Positions 46,401 through 56,048 of a stretch of DNA of 64,000 nt are shown here, piece after piece. Numbering within the stretch: the first letter of the stretch is position 1; each line of letters starts with the position of its first letter. A model generated the notes under the pieces. It worked only from the letters and a program-made list of their open reading frames with translations, did not search any database and was not told the DNA's origin. Source of the DNA: Chlamydomonas sphaeroides (lineage: Eukaryota > Chlorophyta > Chlorophyceae > Chlamydomonadales > Chlamydomonadaceae); the NCBI GenBank assembly GCA_001662425.1, contig BDDC01000153.1, forward strand, positions 1 to 64,000, in the 5' to 3' direction. The translations under genes were made by a program, and so were the position numbers.

Positions 46401-46760
46401 GTCTTCCGGTCCCGCATCCCCGTGCCCAGCGCCGCGGCGGCTCCGGCCCCGGTCGCTGCCCCGGTCGCCGCCGCGGCCGCCGTCAGCTCAGCCACCTCCG
46501 CTACCGCCAGCGATGACGAGGACAACAGCATGTCGCTGTCCTCGCCCGTCGAACGCGTGATCCGCCGCGGCCGCCTGCTCACGACCCCCGCGGCAACTGG
46601 CGGGCCGCAGCGCGTGCCTATTAAGCGGCCTGTGGTCCGTGGCGCGACCGCAGCTGCCGGCAACGCTGCCGGCGGTGCCATTGGCGAGGAGGAGCTGCGG
46701 CGGCGGGCCCAGGTGCTGGGCATGCGGATCAGCCCCTACATGCGGCCCAAGAAGAAGTGA
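37409..46760 (+). CDS. Giant SP-rich repeat protein with KEN box, coiled coil and FxFG motifs (2805 aa), family not recognised
   Basis: Nine exons close in phase: 37409-37498, 37655-37808, 37918-38159, 38225-38414, 38510-38724, 38842-40953, 41083-45369, 45495-46205 and 46344-46760. The N-terminus carries LEDKENSK (KEN box, residues 43-45), typical of APC/C substrates, and basic patches. Residues about 235-330 form a coiled coil (MRLLWEKALEATQLQALIEQLKESE..., then LAENEDLHGAKTRLQAELIDAE). Exon 6 has about eight repeats with the core ASAGLSxLSQSPQ-x-MAFDSWxAQQ. Exon 7 has four tandem units of about 46 residues, SPPGFAFxxLLAxLHSPLPLRP, and three diverged copies, then several FSFG/FAFG motifs and three TPM-x-n helical motifs. 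The C-terminus has SPVERVIRRGRLLTTP and ends RISPYMRPKKK. SP/TP sites, the minimal CDK consensus, occur throughout. I recognise no catalytic domain. Cell-cycle scaffold is an inference from the KEN box, SP density and neighbours. Exon 1 uses a weak GTCAGC donor. Confidence 0.85.
39100..40190 (+). repeat. Coding tandem repeats, SQSP/SW family
   Basis: About eight imperfect units of 35-50 codons within exon 6, each with the order SPQASAGLS-x-LSQSP, then VAF or MAF, then SWxAQQ. Codons vary between units, so this is an old, selected repeat and not recent slippage. Confidence 0.85.
41758..42235 (+). repeat. Coding tandem repeats, FAF-LHSPLP family
   Basis: Four units spaced about 135-140 bp (cores near 41769, 41909, 42048 and 42183) encode GFAFxxLLAxLHSPLP followed by a Gly/Ala-rich spacer. 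Diverged single units recur near 42461 (FAQLMSFLHAAG), 42605 (FAHFLAHVHSPMP) and 43759 (FWASLLGNLHSPMP). Confidence 0.9.
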
Positions 46761-46971
46761 TGGGCCGCATGTCAGCGTTGATTAGTTGTGCGCTGCAGTG
46801 GTGGGGTCAGTCGGTGCACCAGCACCATTGTTCTATGCGTGTCTCTTTGCAGGGGCTTTCGTCCTCGTGCTCTTGTGTGTTCTCTACCGTAGGCGTCTTG
46901 GGTCGCGCGTGGGTCTGTGGAGCTGGGGGCAATGCTAGCTGTGCTGTGTAGCTAGGTAACGGGTTTGGACG

Positions 46972-46976
46972 TGTAA
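46972..46976 (+). terminator. Poly(A) signal (TGTAA) of the giant SP-rich gene
   Basis: TGTAA lies 212 nt after the stop at 46760, the first on this strand in T/G-rich 3' sequence. Confidence 0.6.
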
Positions 46977-47181
46977 GCAGCGCGCGTGGCGCCTAGCCCT
47001 ATAGGCGCTGCATGGGCTGCTATGGGGTCATGCGTAGATGGTTCACTTGACTTGTCTGGTGGACGTACGCACCGTGGCATCGTGTGCCGCGTGCCATCAC
47101 CGGCTTGAAAGTGAGGTGGGGCAGGCGTAGGTAGTAAGGCAACGGGCAGTCTGCACCAGGAGGCACCTGGTCTGCGCCTTG

Positions 47182-47186
47182 TTACA
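47182..47186 (-). terminator. Poly(A) signal candidate (TGTAA) for the small secreted-protein gene
   Basis: TTACA on plus gives TGTAA on minus, about 271 nt beyond the stop at 47457. Confidence 0.4.
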
Positions 47187-47456
47187 CGGCTTGCCACCAG
47201 TGGGCCGCCTGGATCCGGACGGACATCCTTCTTTGTACCTCAGCGACCAGCACGCACGGCCGCTATCCTGGCCGACCGCGAGGTACCAGCAGTCAATTGT
47301 GACGCTCGGGAAATGCTTGCAGGTCACTTGGAATCACCGCCGACACAGGCCCTGATGTTCCTGCAATGAAGGTCAACCTCATCTCCCTCACTGCGCCTGC
47401 CAGCCCCTGAACGTCCCCTCCCTGAAGGAATGCGACACAGCGCCCTGGCTCGTGTA

Positions 47457-48455
47457 CTAAGACACAGCGGCCCCGAACCCTAGCATGCCACATGCGGAGG
47501 CCCTCTCCTCCTGCGTGGCCAGGTTGCCGCAGCGGCTGCCGCCATTGCAGCAGGCCTGTGCGCGCGGGTACGGCTCCAGGTTACAAACAGCGTGTCCATG
47601 CGCCGTCCAATGCCCCTGCCTTCTGATGAAACGGTACCACTCCTGCAAACTGCAGCGTGCAGGGCTACGAGCAGTCTGGCTTGAGCAGCCGACACCCCTG
47701 CCTGTGCCGGATGCGGGCATGCAAAGCTCCTTTCCCTGATCCCACCTCCAGGTCCGCGTAGAGGCTGCAGGCTCCGTTGCACTCCAAGACGCTTGCGTTG
47801 CACTTGGCAATGATGTACTCCGCGTCACTGTGCGGAAGCCAGGGAAGGAGGGCTCCCATCTTGTATCCACCTCATCAACCACGGTTCAGTGGATAAGTGC
47901 CACAATTGATAGCCCTCTAGGGACACCGGAGCACCGATCAACAGCCCCGTTCATAACCCTCCCAAGGAAGAGGCGATGCCTGCCCCTGACCGCAGGCCTA
48001 TGCTCGCCTCCCGTCGCGCTCGTTGCAGGGTGCGCAGGTACGGGTTCGCCAGCTCCAGCAGGTCCCGTAGCTGAATCCCCCTCCGCTGCAGGTGAGCGCG
48101 GGCCGGGAGGGGTGGTGACATGGTAAATGGACGGGGGGACGGGAATGCAGGAGTACAGGGCGTGTTGCGGCTCGGGTGAGGTTTGGGTACACTGGCCGCG
48201 TGTACCGCCTGACAGAAGCACAGCTACTATGATTTTTGAAGCTCATGGAGGTGATGCCGCTGGGAGAGAGCTATGACAAGGCAGCGAGATTTGTGACATC
48301 CACCTCAGCAGGATTGCCCCTGGTGCTTGCGTCTGAAGGCAGTCCCAAAAAGCATCAGGGCAATCGCCAGCGGCAACCACTAACAAAGCAGCCGCGAGAG
48401 CTGTCAGCAGCGACAGGCTCTGTGGGTGCGGTGCAGTTCTCGAGGCGAGTCGCAT
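47457..48455 (-). CDS. Tentative small secreted Cys-containing protein
   Basis: A minus-strand ATG at 48455 opens a good signal peptide (MRLASRT..., core SLLTALAAALLVVAAG), followed by DCPDAFWDCLQTQ. Downstream exon-like pieces on the same strand chain in phase: about 48090-47975 (IQLRDLLELANPYLRTLQRA), about 47840-47755 (DAEYIIAKCNASVLECNGAC, ending CTCYADLE-like SLYADLE at a GTGGGA donor), and about 47628-47457 (EWYRFIRRQGHW, VCNLEPYPRAQACCNGGSRC to TAG). The link from the signal exon to the second piece is unresolved; a middle exon near 48205-48140 (YTRPVYPNLTRAATRP) would fix the phase. The gene starts only 190 bp below the stop of the large coiled-coil gene on the same strand, so it could instead be 3'-UTR sequence with chance frames or a decaying gene. 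Confidence 0.4.
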
Positions 48456-48644
48456 GGAACTGCTTGTAGCTTATTGGATGTAAAATGCTGGTCACATTGC
48501 AATTCAGATCGCAGCTCTAAAAAGACTTGGCATCGCGTCACAGTCGTGCCTCCCACGTACCCCGTGCTCGCCACCCCTGCCTCCCGCGCACGACCCGCCT
48601 GCGTTCCTCCACTCCTGCAACGGATGCACAGTGCAGCCCCCACC

Positions 48645-51600
48645 TCATTTCGTTTGCTCGATGCTCTTCCGCCCGCCTGCATCCGCATCCTCCGGCCCGC
48701 TCCCGCCCTTCGAGCCCCCGCCACTGCCGCCCCCGCTCCCCTTCCCGCTCCCGCCCGCCCCCGCGCTGCCTCTCCCGCTGCCCTGCCTCGAGCCGGCCTT
48801 CCCCGCGCCGCTGCTGCCCGCGCCGCCGTGCTCTCCGCCCGACGTTCGTGCGGCGGTGACCGCGCCCTCGTACGACTCCTCGTCCAGGGACACGTCCCCC
48901 GGCCCCACCACCGCCAGGATGCGCTCAAGCTCGTCGATCTTGGCCATCATGCCCTTCTCGTTGCCCAGCGCCCGCTTGAGCGCCTGGTACACCTGCATGT
49001 ACTCGCCTGCGGGGCGGCAAGAGGCGGAGCCGAGGCCGGCGGCGGCACAAACAGGCACACCGGCGGTTGGAAGCTGGGCCACGTACTCTCCCACCACAAA
49101 ACGACGAATAGGCGCTGGCCGAGCACAGGCCAGGTGGCAGGCAGGGGGCGGAAGGCGATGGTGCGACGCGCACGTGCCGCTCAGCGTCGGGCCTGCCTAC
49201 GGCCCTCTGAGGCCCCCCATTGCGTGTCCCTGCTCCGCCGGCGCGGCACTGCCAGGCCCGCTCCGCGCGTCCAGCCCTTACCTTGCACCTCCGCCAGCTG
49301 CACCTTGGTGCTGACCAGGTCGCGCATGAAGGCGTCGCTCTCGGCCCGCGCCTCCGCAGCGGCCGACGAGGTGGCCCCCAGCTCGGCGCCCAACCGCTCC
49401 GCCCTGAGCGGCGGCAGGGATGTGCAGTAGGACAGCGCGCTAGCGAGCCAACCCAGCGGCAACAGGAGGGGCGCAACGCGACAGGGTGTGACTTCGGCGC
49501 AGAAGACAACGTTCAGGCGCGGCGAGTGCAGGTCTGGAACGCGTGATGCGGCGGGGGCCGCGCAGCAACGAGCTCGGGCCCACCACAAGTCCTGGCCGCG
49601 GCCCGCGCCTTTACCGGCTCCTTACCGTGCGGCCAGCTCCTCGCGCTCCTCCAGCGTGCGCTTCAGCTGGCGGTTGAGGTGCAGCACCAGCTCCTGCGTG
49701 GCGCTCAGCTGCTCCGACAGCGAGTGACGCAGCTGGGGGGACCGAGTGCGAGGGAGCGGGAGCGGCAGGGCACGGTGCAGCGGGCGATCGGCGCGTGCAC
49801 AGGGTGAGGATGTGAAGCGCACCCGCAGCTAGGAAACGTGCAGGGGGAGGGAGGGCCGAGGCGGCGCGGCGAGCGATGGCAGGGGAGCAGGCCGAGGGGC
49901 CGCATGCGCCGACACCCCACAGCCGACCACAGGCCAACGAGCGCTCGACTGAAGAGCCGCCACGCCCATCCCGCCGCCCCCTCGCACCAGGCGCAGCTGC
50001 ATCACCTCCGCCTCCGCAGCCGCCAGCGCCGCCGGGTCGGCGCCGCCGCCTACGTTTGCACGGAACTGCAGCAGCGGCCCCGCGGGCTCCGCCTGCTGCG
50101 CCGCCGCCTCCTCGGCCGCGTCCTCGGCCGGCGTGATCTCCGACAGCGTTATCTGGAACCGCACCCCACCCGCCACCAGTCCCGGCCCCGGAGAGGCCGG
50201 CGCGGCATCGGCGTCGGCGGCGCCCTCGGCTGCATCTGCGGCGGCTTGGCTCGCTGCAGCATCGGCCCCGCCGTCGCCGGCGCGCCCCGCAGGGGGTTGC
50301 TCCACAGCGCCCTCCGCAGCCATGCCAGTCCCCGTGTCGGCACCGTCCGCATCGCCCGTCCGGCCCTCGTGGCCCAGACCAGCGGCGCCAACGCCGTTTG
50401 CGGCGGCGGCGCCGTCTGACCAGGGCCCTGCGCCCGCTGCCGCCGCCACCGCGGAGCGCCCAGCAGCATCGCCGGGCTCGGCCGAGGCCGGCGCCGCGCC
50501 AGCGGGCCAGGCACGCACGTTGGCCGTGGGCAGGTCGCGGCCCTCGCCCACCGCCAGCGCGCCGCGCTCCTCCTCGATGTCGCCATCGCTGCTGCCGCCG
50601 TCGTTGTCACCACCGTCATCGTCCTCCTCGTCATCCGTCTCCCAATCGTCGTCATAGTCATCGCCGACCTCCTGGGCCTGCTCGCCGCCGCCGAGAGCGC
50701 CAGCAGCAGCACCTTGGGCAGCGCGCGTCCACGGCGTCCCCGGGCCGGCCTCGCCACCCTCTGTCGGGGGCTCTCCGCCCCCAGCCCCGACGCCGACGGC
50801 GCCGTCCTCGCCGCCGTCCTCACCTTCGCCGGCGCCCCCCTCGCCCGCTGCCGCGGCCTTCTTCCGCCGCTTCTTCTTTTTCTTTTTCCGCTTGGCCTCC
50901 GCCTCTGCCTCTCCCTCGGCTGCCGTCGCGTTCACAGCAGCCTGCCCGACCACCGCCACGCCGGCGCCGCCAGCTCCTGCTCCTGCGCTGGCCGACGGGC
51001 CCATCGCTGCTTGTGCGTCCTGGCCACTCCCAGCAGGGCGGCTGGATCCAGGCAACGGCCTCGAATCCGGATCCACTCCCAGCAGCTGCAGCATGTCCCG
51101 CCACACGGCCACCGCCTCGGGGCTGGTGGTCAGGCTTTTCCCGTGTCGGGTCTCCAGGGAGGCTAGGAGGACCTCGACGGCAGAGGCCGGCGGGGGCGCG
51201 GCGAGTGAGGAGGTCGAGGCGGCGGAGGCCAGCCCCGAGGCGCCCGGCAGACCCGAGGCGGCGGCACCGCCGCCGTCAGGCGTGGTGCCAGCAACCGATG
51301 CGAAAGCCGACGGGCCGGTAGGGCCGGCGGCCTCGGTCGCGAGGGCCAGGGAGGAGGGGATGGGCGACAGGTGTGCAGCGACGGCGCCGCCAGCTGTGGC
51401 GGCGGCGGCGTCGGTGGCGTTGATTGAGATGCGGAAACGTACCGGCGGCGCCGCCGCTGCGGACGGGGCTGGGCCGCTGCCGTACGCCACGAGTGACCCC
51501 GCCGGCGTTGTCGCGCCGCTGCGAGCATACTCTGAAAGGTCCCCAGACGGCGCCGCTGGGCCCAGGCCTGAGCCACCGCCGCGACCCCGCGCCGCCGCCG

Positions 51601-54600
51601 CCGCGGCGACAGCGGCTGGCCATGCCCTCGCGAACCTGGCAAACATCGCCACCAGCTCCTCGGCTGTCGGCTGCCGCTGCGCCGCCTCGCCCTCAGCCCC
51701 GTCCTGGCCCGTGGCTTCCACGCCACTGCTCGCCAGCCCCTCGCCCTCGCCCTCGGCGCCGGCGCCGGCGCGCGACCGCAGCCACAGCGGCCAGGGGCCG
51801 CTGGCGCCAGGGCCCTGGAGGCCGGAGGGATCAAGGCTCGACAGAAAGGCAGCAAACATGTCCACCATTGGCTGCACAGCCGCCCCGCCGCCGTCGAGCA
51901 AGCTGCCATCGGCCGCGCGCGCGTCGGGCGCCGGCGTGACGCCGCGCGACGCGCCAGGCTGGCCCAGCGGCGCCCCCACCGGCCACGGTCCCGCGCCCAG
52001 CGCCGCCGCCGACCCGTGCGGAGGCGCGACGGGCCCGCCTGCCGCGTCTCCGTACAACCGTAGCAGCTCGTCCAGGGAGGCCGAGATGGCATCTGCCTGC
52101 GTCTCGAAGTAGCGCGCGTCGGGGACGACAGGCCCAGCGGCGCCGCCGGCCTCGGTCGCCGCCGAGCCGCCGTCACCGCCGGCGCGCGCCGCCGCCGCAG
52201 CGTCAGCGAACTGTGCCCGCAGTCGCTGCACCGACGCCAGGATCTCCTCGGCCTGCGAGTCGAAGTAGCGGGCGTCGGGGGCACTGGCGGTGCCGGCGGC
52301 GCTGTTGCCTGTGGCCGCGGCGTCACCGCCGCCGGCAGCGCCGCCAGGCGCCCACCCCATACGGGAGAAGTACTCCCTCAGCCGCTCCACAGACAGCTGC
52401 AGGTGGTCGGCCATCGACTCGAGCGCGCCCGCGTCTGGCGGCGGCCGCCCGGCGGCGTGGGCGCCGCCGGACGGCTCCACCGCCGCCGCTGCGGCGCCGC
52501 CCGGTAGCGGCGTGGGCGCCCAGTCATAGGCCGCAAACATGGTCCGCAGCTGCTCCAGGGAGGACGACAGCTCATCGCGGCAAGCCTGGGCCGCGCTGGC
52601 GTCGGCGGGCCGGCCTGCACGGCGCGCAAGCGGGCACCATCGGTCAGGTGCAGCACCGGCGAGGCGGCAGCAGCACACGGCGACGTATGACGCCCACGAC
52701 GTGGACAACGAGACCGGCAGAGGTCCGCTGGTCCTGCTCCTGCTGCCGGCGCAACAGCAGGCGAAACCCGGAACGCACCTCCGCCGAACAACGACACTGG
52801 CCGCAGCGGCGACGGCGCCGTCGGGCCCCAGTGCGACACGTCGCCCGCGGCCGCCACGCCACCCGCGCCTACTCCTCCTGCCACGTCGTAGGCCTGCCGC
52901 AGCGCGCCCAGCCCCCCGTCGGGGCCCGCTGGACCGTGCTCGAGGGCCTCGCCGGCGCGCGCGTCGGCTCCATGGAACATGGCAGCGGCCGCGGTGCCCG
53001 GGTGGCCGGCGTGGCCGGGGAAGTAGTGGGGGTGGTGGTAGGCGGGGTTTTGCGCGTGTGCAGGGTGGGAGGGGTCCAGCTGGTCCAGCGGCAGCGGCGT
53101 CCACGTCACGTCCTGGGCGCCAGCGGGACAGGTGGCGCCAGCGGGGCAGCGCATGCGTTGCCAGGCGTGCGGTAGGTACCGGGACAAGTTCCGGCCCCAG
53201 CAGCAGCCGCTTGGCCCGCGGCCCATGTGCCCACTCATGTCGCCCTTGGCTCCGCGCACGCCGTGCGCTTTCTACGCCACCCTGTACTCCGCGATCGGCG
53301 TTCTCGGCAGTGTGTGGCCCCTTGTGCTGTTGCCTTGCTTCGCCTGTCCTGCCCTGTGCCCTAAGCCCCTGTCGCCTCTGGTCCGCACCTTGAGCTTGTC
53401 CACCTGCTGCTGCACGAACGAGGTGCTCGGCGGCAGCGGCGTGGCGGACCCGGGCTCGGGCAGCGGAGAGCCTGGCGGTGGGAAGCCAGCGGCGAAGAGG
53501 GCTTGTTTGCGAGCAGCTGGGAAACGAGGGGCCTCGGGAGCCTCACCTGCGGCTGCTGCCATGGCCGCTAGCGCGTCCGCTGCCTCCGCCACCCTGGCCG
53601 CCTGCTGGTTGCGGCGGGCAAGGATGTGCTGCGGTGCCGACTCCTTGTCCTCCACCTGGTGTTGCCAGGCAGGCAGGCGGGCGGGAGGGAGGAGAGCAGG
53701 CATGGGTCAGGCAGCCTGCGGGAGGGCGGCGCTGGCTCGGCCCCCAAGCAATGCACCCTGGCCCTGGCTCTCGCGGGCGTGGGCCGCCTAGCACCCGCAC
53801 CAGCAGCAGTGTGACTTCGTCCCACAGGCTCTGCACGCCCGGCGAGGCGGCGATGAAGTCGCGGTAGGCCTTTTCGATCTCCAACAGCCCGTTCTTGAGC
53901 GTAAAGTTCTTGGTGGCGTAGCTCCGCTGCAGCTCGGCCTCCAGCCGCTGGGCAGGCAGGCAGGCGGTCCGGCAGTAGCAGCAGGTCAGGGCGCAGTTGC
54001 GACGGCAGTCGGCACTCGCCAGTCGGCAGGATGGGTGGCTCCGCGCGACGCGCACCGCAGCGCCGGTGCCGGGCGCCAGCAACCCGAATACCACACCGAA
54101 ACACGCGCCAAGCCGCACACGTGCCGGCGAGGTGACACCAGCCCCGGTGCACTGACCCACCACACCCGCCGGTTCCGACCCGGCCTGGCCGACACGCTGC
54201 CCCTCCTCCACCCTCCCCTCCCCTCTCGTCCACGGTGCCACCGCACCTGGACCTTGCGCTCCAGCTCCGTGACACGCGTCTCGCTGCGCATCACCTCCAG
54301 CTCCGCCTCCAGCTGAGCAGCGGGACGCGCCACAAAGGGACAGAGGGGCATGAGGTGGCGCCAGCAGGCGGTGTGAGGGGGCCGTCCCGGTCACGCCCAC
54401 ACCGACGCTCTCCCCCAAGCCCGGCTGTCCGGGCAACGCCAGCCCTCTTCTAGACGTGAGGCCGGCAGCGCCCAGCTGTGGCAGTACCGTGCCGTGTCAG
54501 CGCCATGGGCCCCTTCGTTGTCTGCCTGCCGATCATGTCCCACAGCGCCCCTGCCTTGGCGCCCCGTGCTGGCCGCACCTTGGTGATCTTTGTGTCCAGC

Positions 54601-55314
54601 TTCTTGATGAGGGACGGCCGGTTGTCCAGGGCCTGTGTGGGGGAAGAAGATGGCGCCGAGTAGCAGCATAGCGAGGTTACGTGCTCCGCATGGCGCGGCC
54701 GGGTGCCCCTGAGGCGCACGGGCGTTGTCCACGTCCGGATGCGGCTCCGCTGCTCGTCCCAGCTGACGTTCCTATCATCCCTGCCGCTCAGTGCCGTGCC
54801 CGCTGCACAGGCTGGCTGCCGAAGACACGATCCAGGCCCTCCCTGCGCCGCCGTACGTCCAAGCAGGCCCAGGCTGTGCTCAGCCCCTGTGCCAGTTGTC
54901 GGCTGTGCAGCCCGCCGGCGGTGAAGCGGGCACCGCGGTGTGCACGAGGTGCCCCGGGCCGGGACCAAGGCCGCACCTGCTCCAGCCGGCCCAGCGCCTC
55001 GACGGCCTGGACCAGCATCGGCGCCGGAACCTGCACCACGTCGCCGGCATCCTGCGGCGGATCCAAGTTTGGAACCAGGCTCGAGGCGCGCACGCATGTG
55101 CCGCAGGGCCCAAGCTTGCTCTGCGCGTTGCCGGGCAGACGGCAGCCCCGCGGCCGGCACTTCGCAGGGAGCTTCCCCGCCCCGGTCCGCTCAGGCTTCG
55201 CTGCACCCCCCGCGACAGGCCGCTGGTCCCCTGCTCGCCAGATGCCTTGTAAGGTACCTGCAGTGCTGCTTGGACCTCCTTGATGAGGTCCTCAACCTCG
55301 CGCCGAGTTGCCAT
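48645..55314 (-). CDS. Large coiled-coil protein with degenerate internal repeats (1380 aa), family not recognised
   Basis: Twelve exons close in phase: 55314-55258, 55051-54977, 54632-54579, 54312-54247, 53947-53801, 53655-53547, 53471-53389, 53112-52779, 52614-49988, 49732-49626, 49403-49282 and 49006-48645. It begins MATRREVEDLIKEVQAALQ. Residues 1-200 are coiled coil (LEAELEVMRSETRVTELERKVQ, LEAELQRSYATKNF, VQQQVDKLK). Residues 310-560 hold four or five diverged helical units (DELSSSLEQLRTMFAAYDWAP; ESMADHLQLSVERLREYFSRM; DARYFDSQAEEILASVQRLR; DARYFETQADAISASLDELL). A polybasic stretch (KRKKKKKKRRKK) and an acidic one (DDYDDDWETDDEEDDD) follow. Two copies of VRF-x-I-x5-T (VRFRISINAT, VRFQITLSEIT) occur in the central region. 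The C-terminus is again coiled coil (QLSATQELVLHLNRQLKRTLEEREELAAR; MQVYQALKRALGNEKG) with a Gly/Ser-rich end. Likely a structural or scaffold protein. A frame extending upstream of 52614 is intron. Confidence 0.82.
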
Positions 55315-56048
55315 GGTTCAGTCCACCGCGCTGCGTCCACCTGCGCCCTGCACGACATACTGCCCTAGATCACGCATTTGAGTGTAGGCGAGGGTAGGTA
55401 CACCCCGAGAGCGCGCGAACAGGGTTTGGGCGCGACAGCCAGCGCTCAATCTCCCCGATGCGCTGCAATATCGGAAGCAGCCAGTAGCCACCGTAGCGCA
55501 TGTATATAGAGGAGCTTCCTGCTGATGTCGCTAACATGCTGCGGACCTCACCACTGCAACACAGCTTCTTCTAACGCTGAGTTCGCTCTCAGCTCCCCGC
55601 TTGCGGCAAGAATACGCCAGCAGCCATGTCAACTAGCTCCTGCACACGCAGCAAATTGACCGCTGCAGGTTCAGCGGTCCAGGTGCAGAGAAGTAACGGC
55701 CTTTAGTGATGTAGGTGTAGGGAGACAAAGGGAGCTGTACAGGAAAGGGGGTGAGGATGTTATGAAGGGGGCGCAACAGTAGGCGTCGCGGCGGACTTCG
55801 GTGGGGTCGGGGAGGTGGGGTGGACTGACCGCGTGCCCGATGCCCTGGCCAAGGTCTAGCTTGTGCCATACCTCCAAGTGTCCAGGATTGCATTTACCAA
55901 CCCCTGTCAAACTTACTCTAGCTTGCTGCGGACTGCCTTGCCGTTTGGTGCACAACCCGTCAGCGTCGGGCCCATCTCAAGCGTCAAGAGCAGCAACCCC
56001 TAGCGGGCCATCTTTCAATATGCAAGCCTAGTACGCAAATCCGTCGAG
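55315..56048. promoter_or_regulatory. Bidirectional intergenic region between the coiled-coil gene and ELL
   Basis: 734 bp between divergent ATGs (55314 on minus, 56049 on plus), AT-richer than both genes and without supported exons. It includes TATATA at 55503-55508, about 190 bp from the minus ATG. No equally good TATA box was seen near the ELL start. Confidence 0.55.
55503..55508 (-). promoter_or_regulatory. TATA-like box for the coiled-coil gene
   Basis: The sequence gtatatagag reads as TATATA on both strands; its distance to the minus-strand ATG at 55314 suits a start near 55475. Motif and position only. Confidence 0.35.

Noticed and set aside
52615..53104. Upstream extension of the big frame of the coiled-coil gene (Arg-rich first 160 codons)
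   Set aside because: The CAG acceptor before 52614 and phase 1 match with the 53112-52779 exon. The extension is partly intron and partly the antisense-like wrong frame of the preceding exon.
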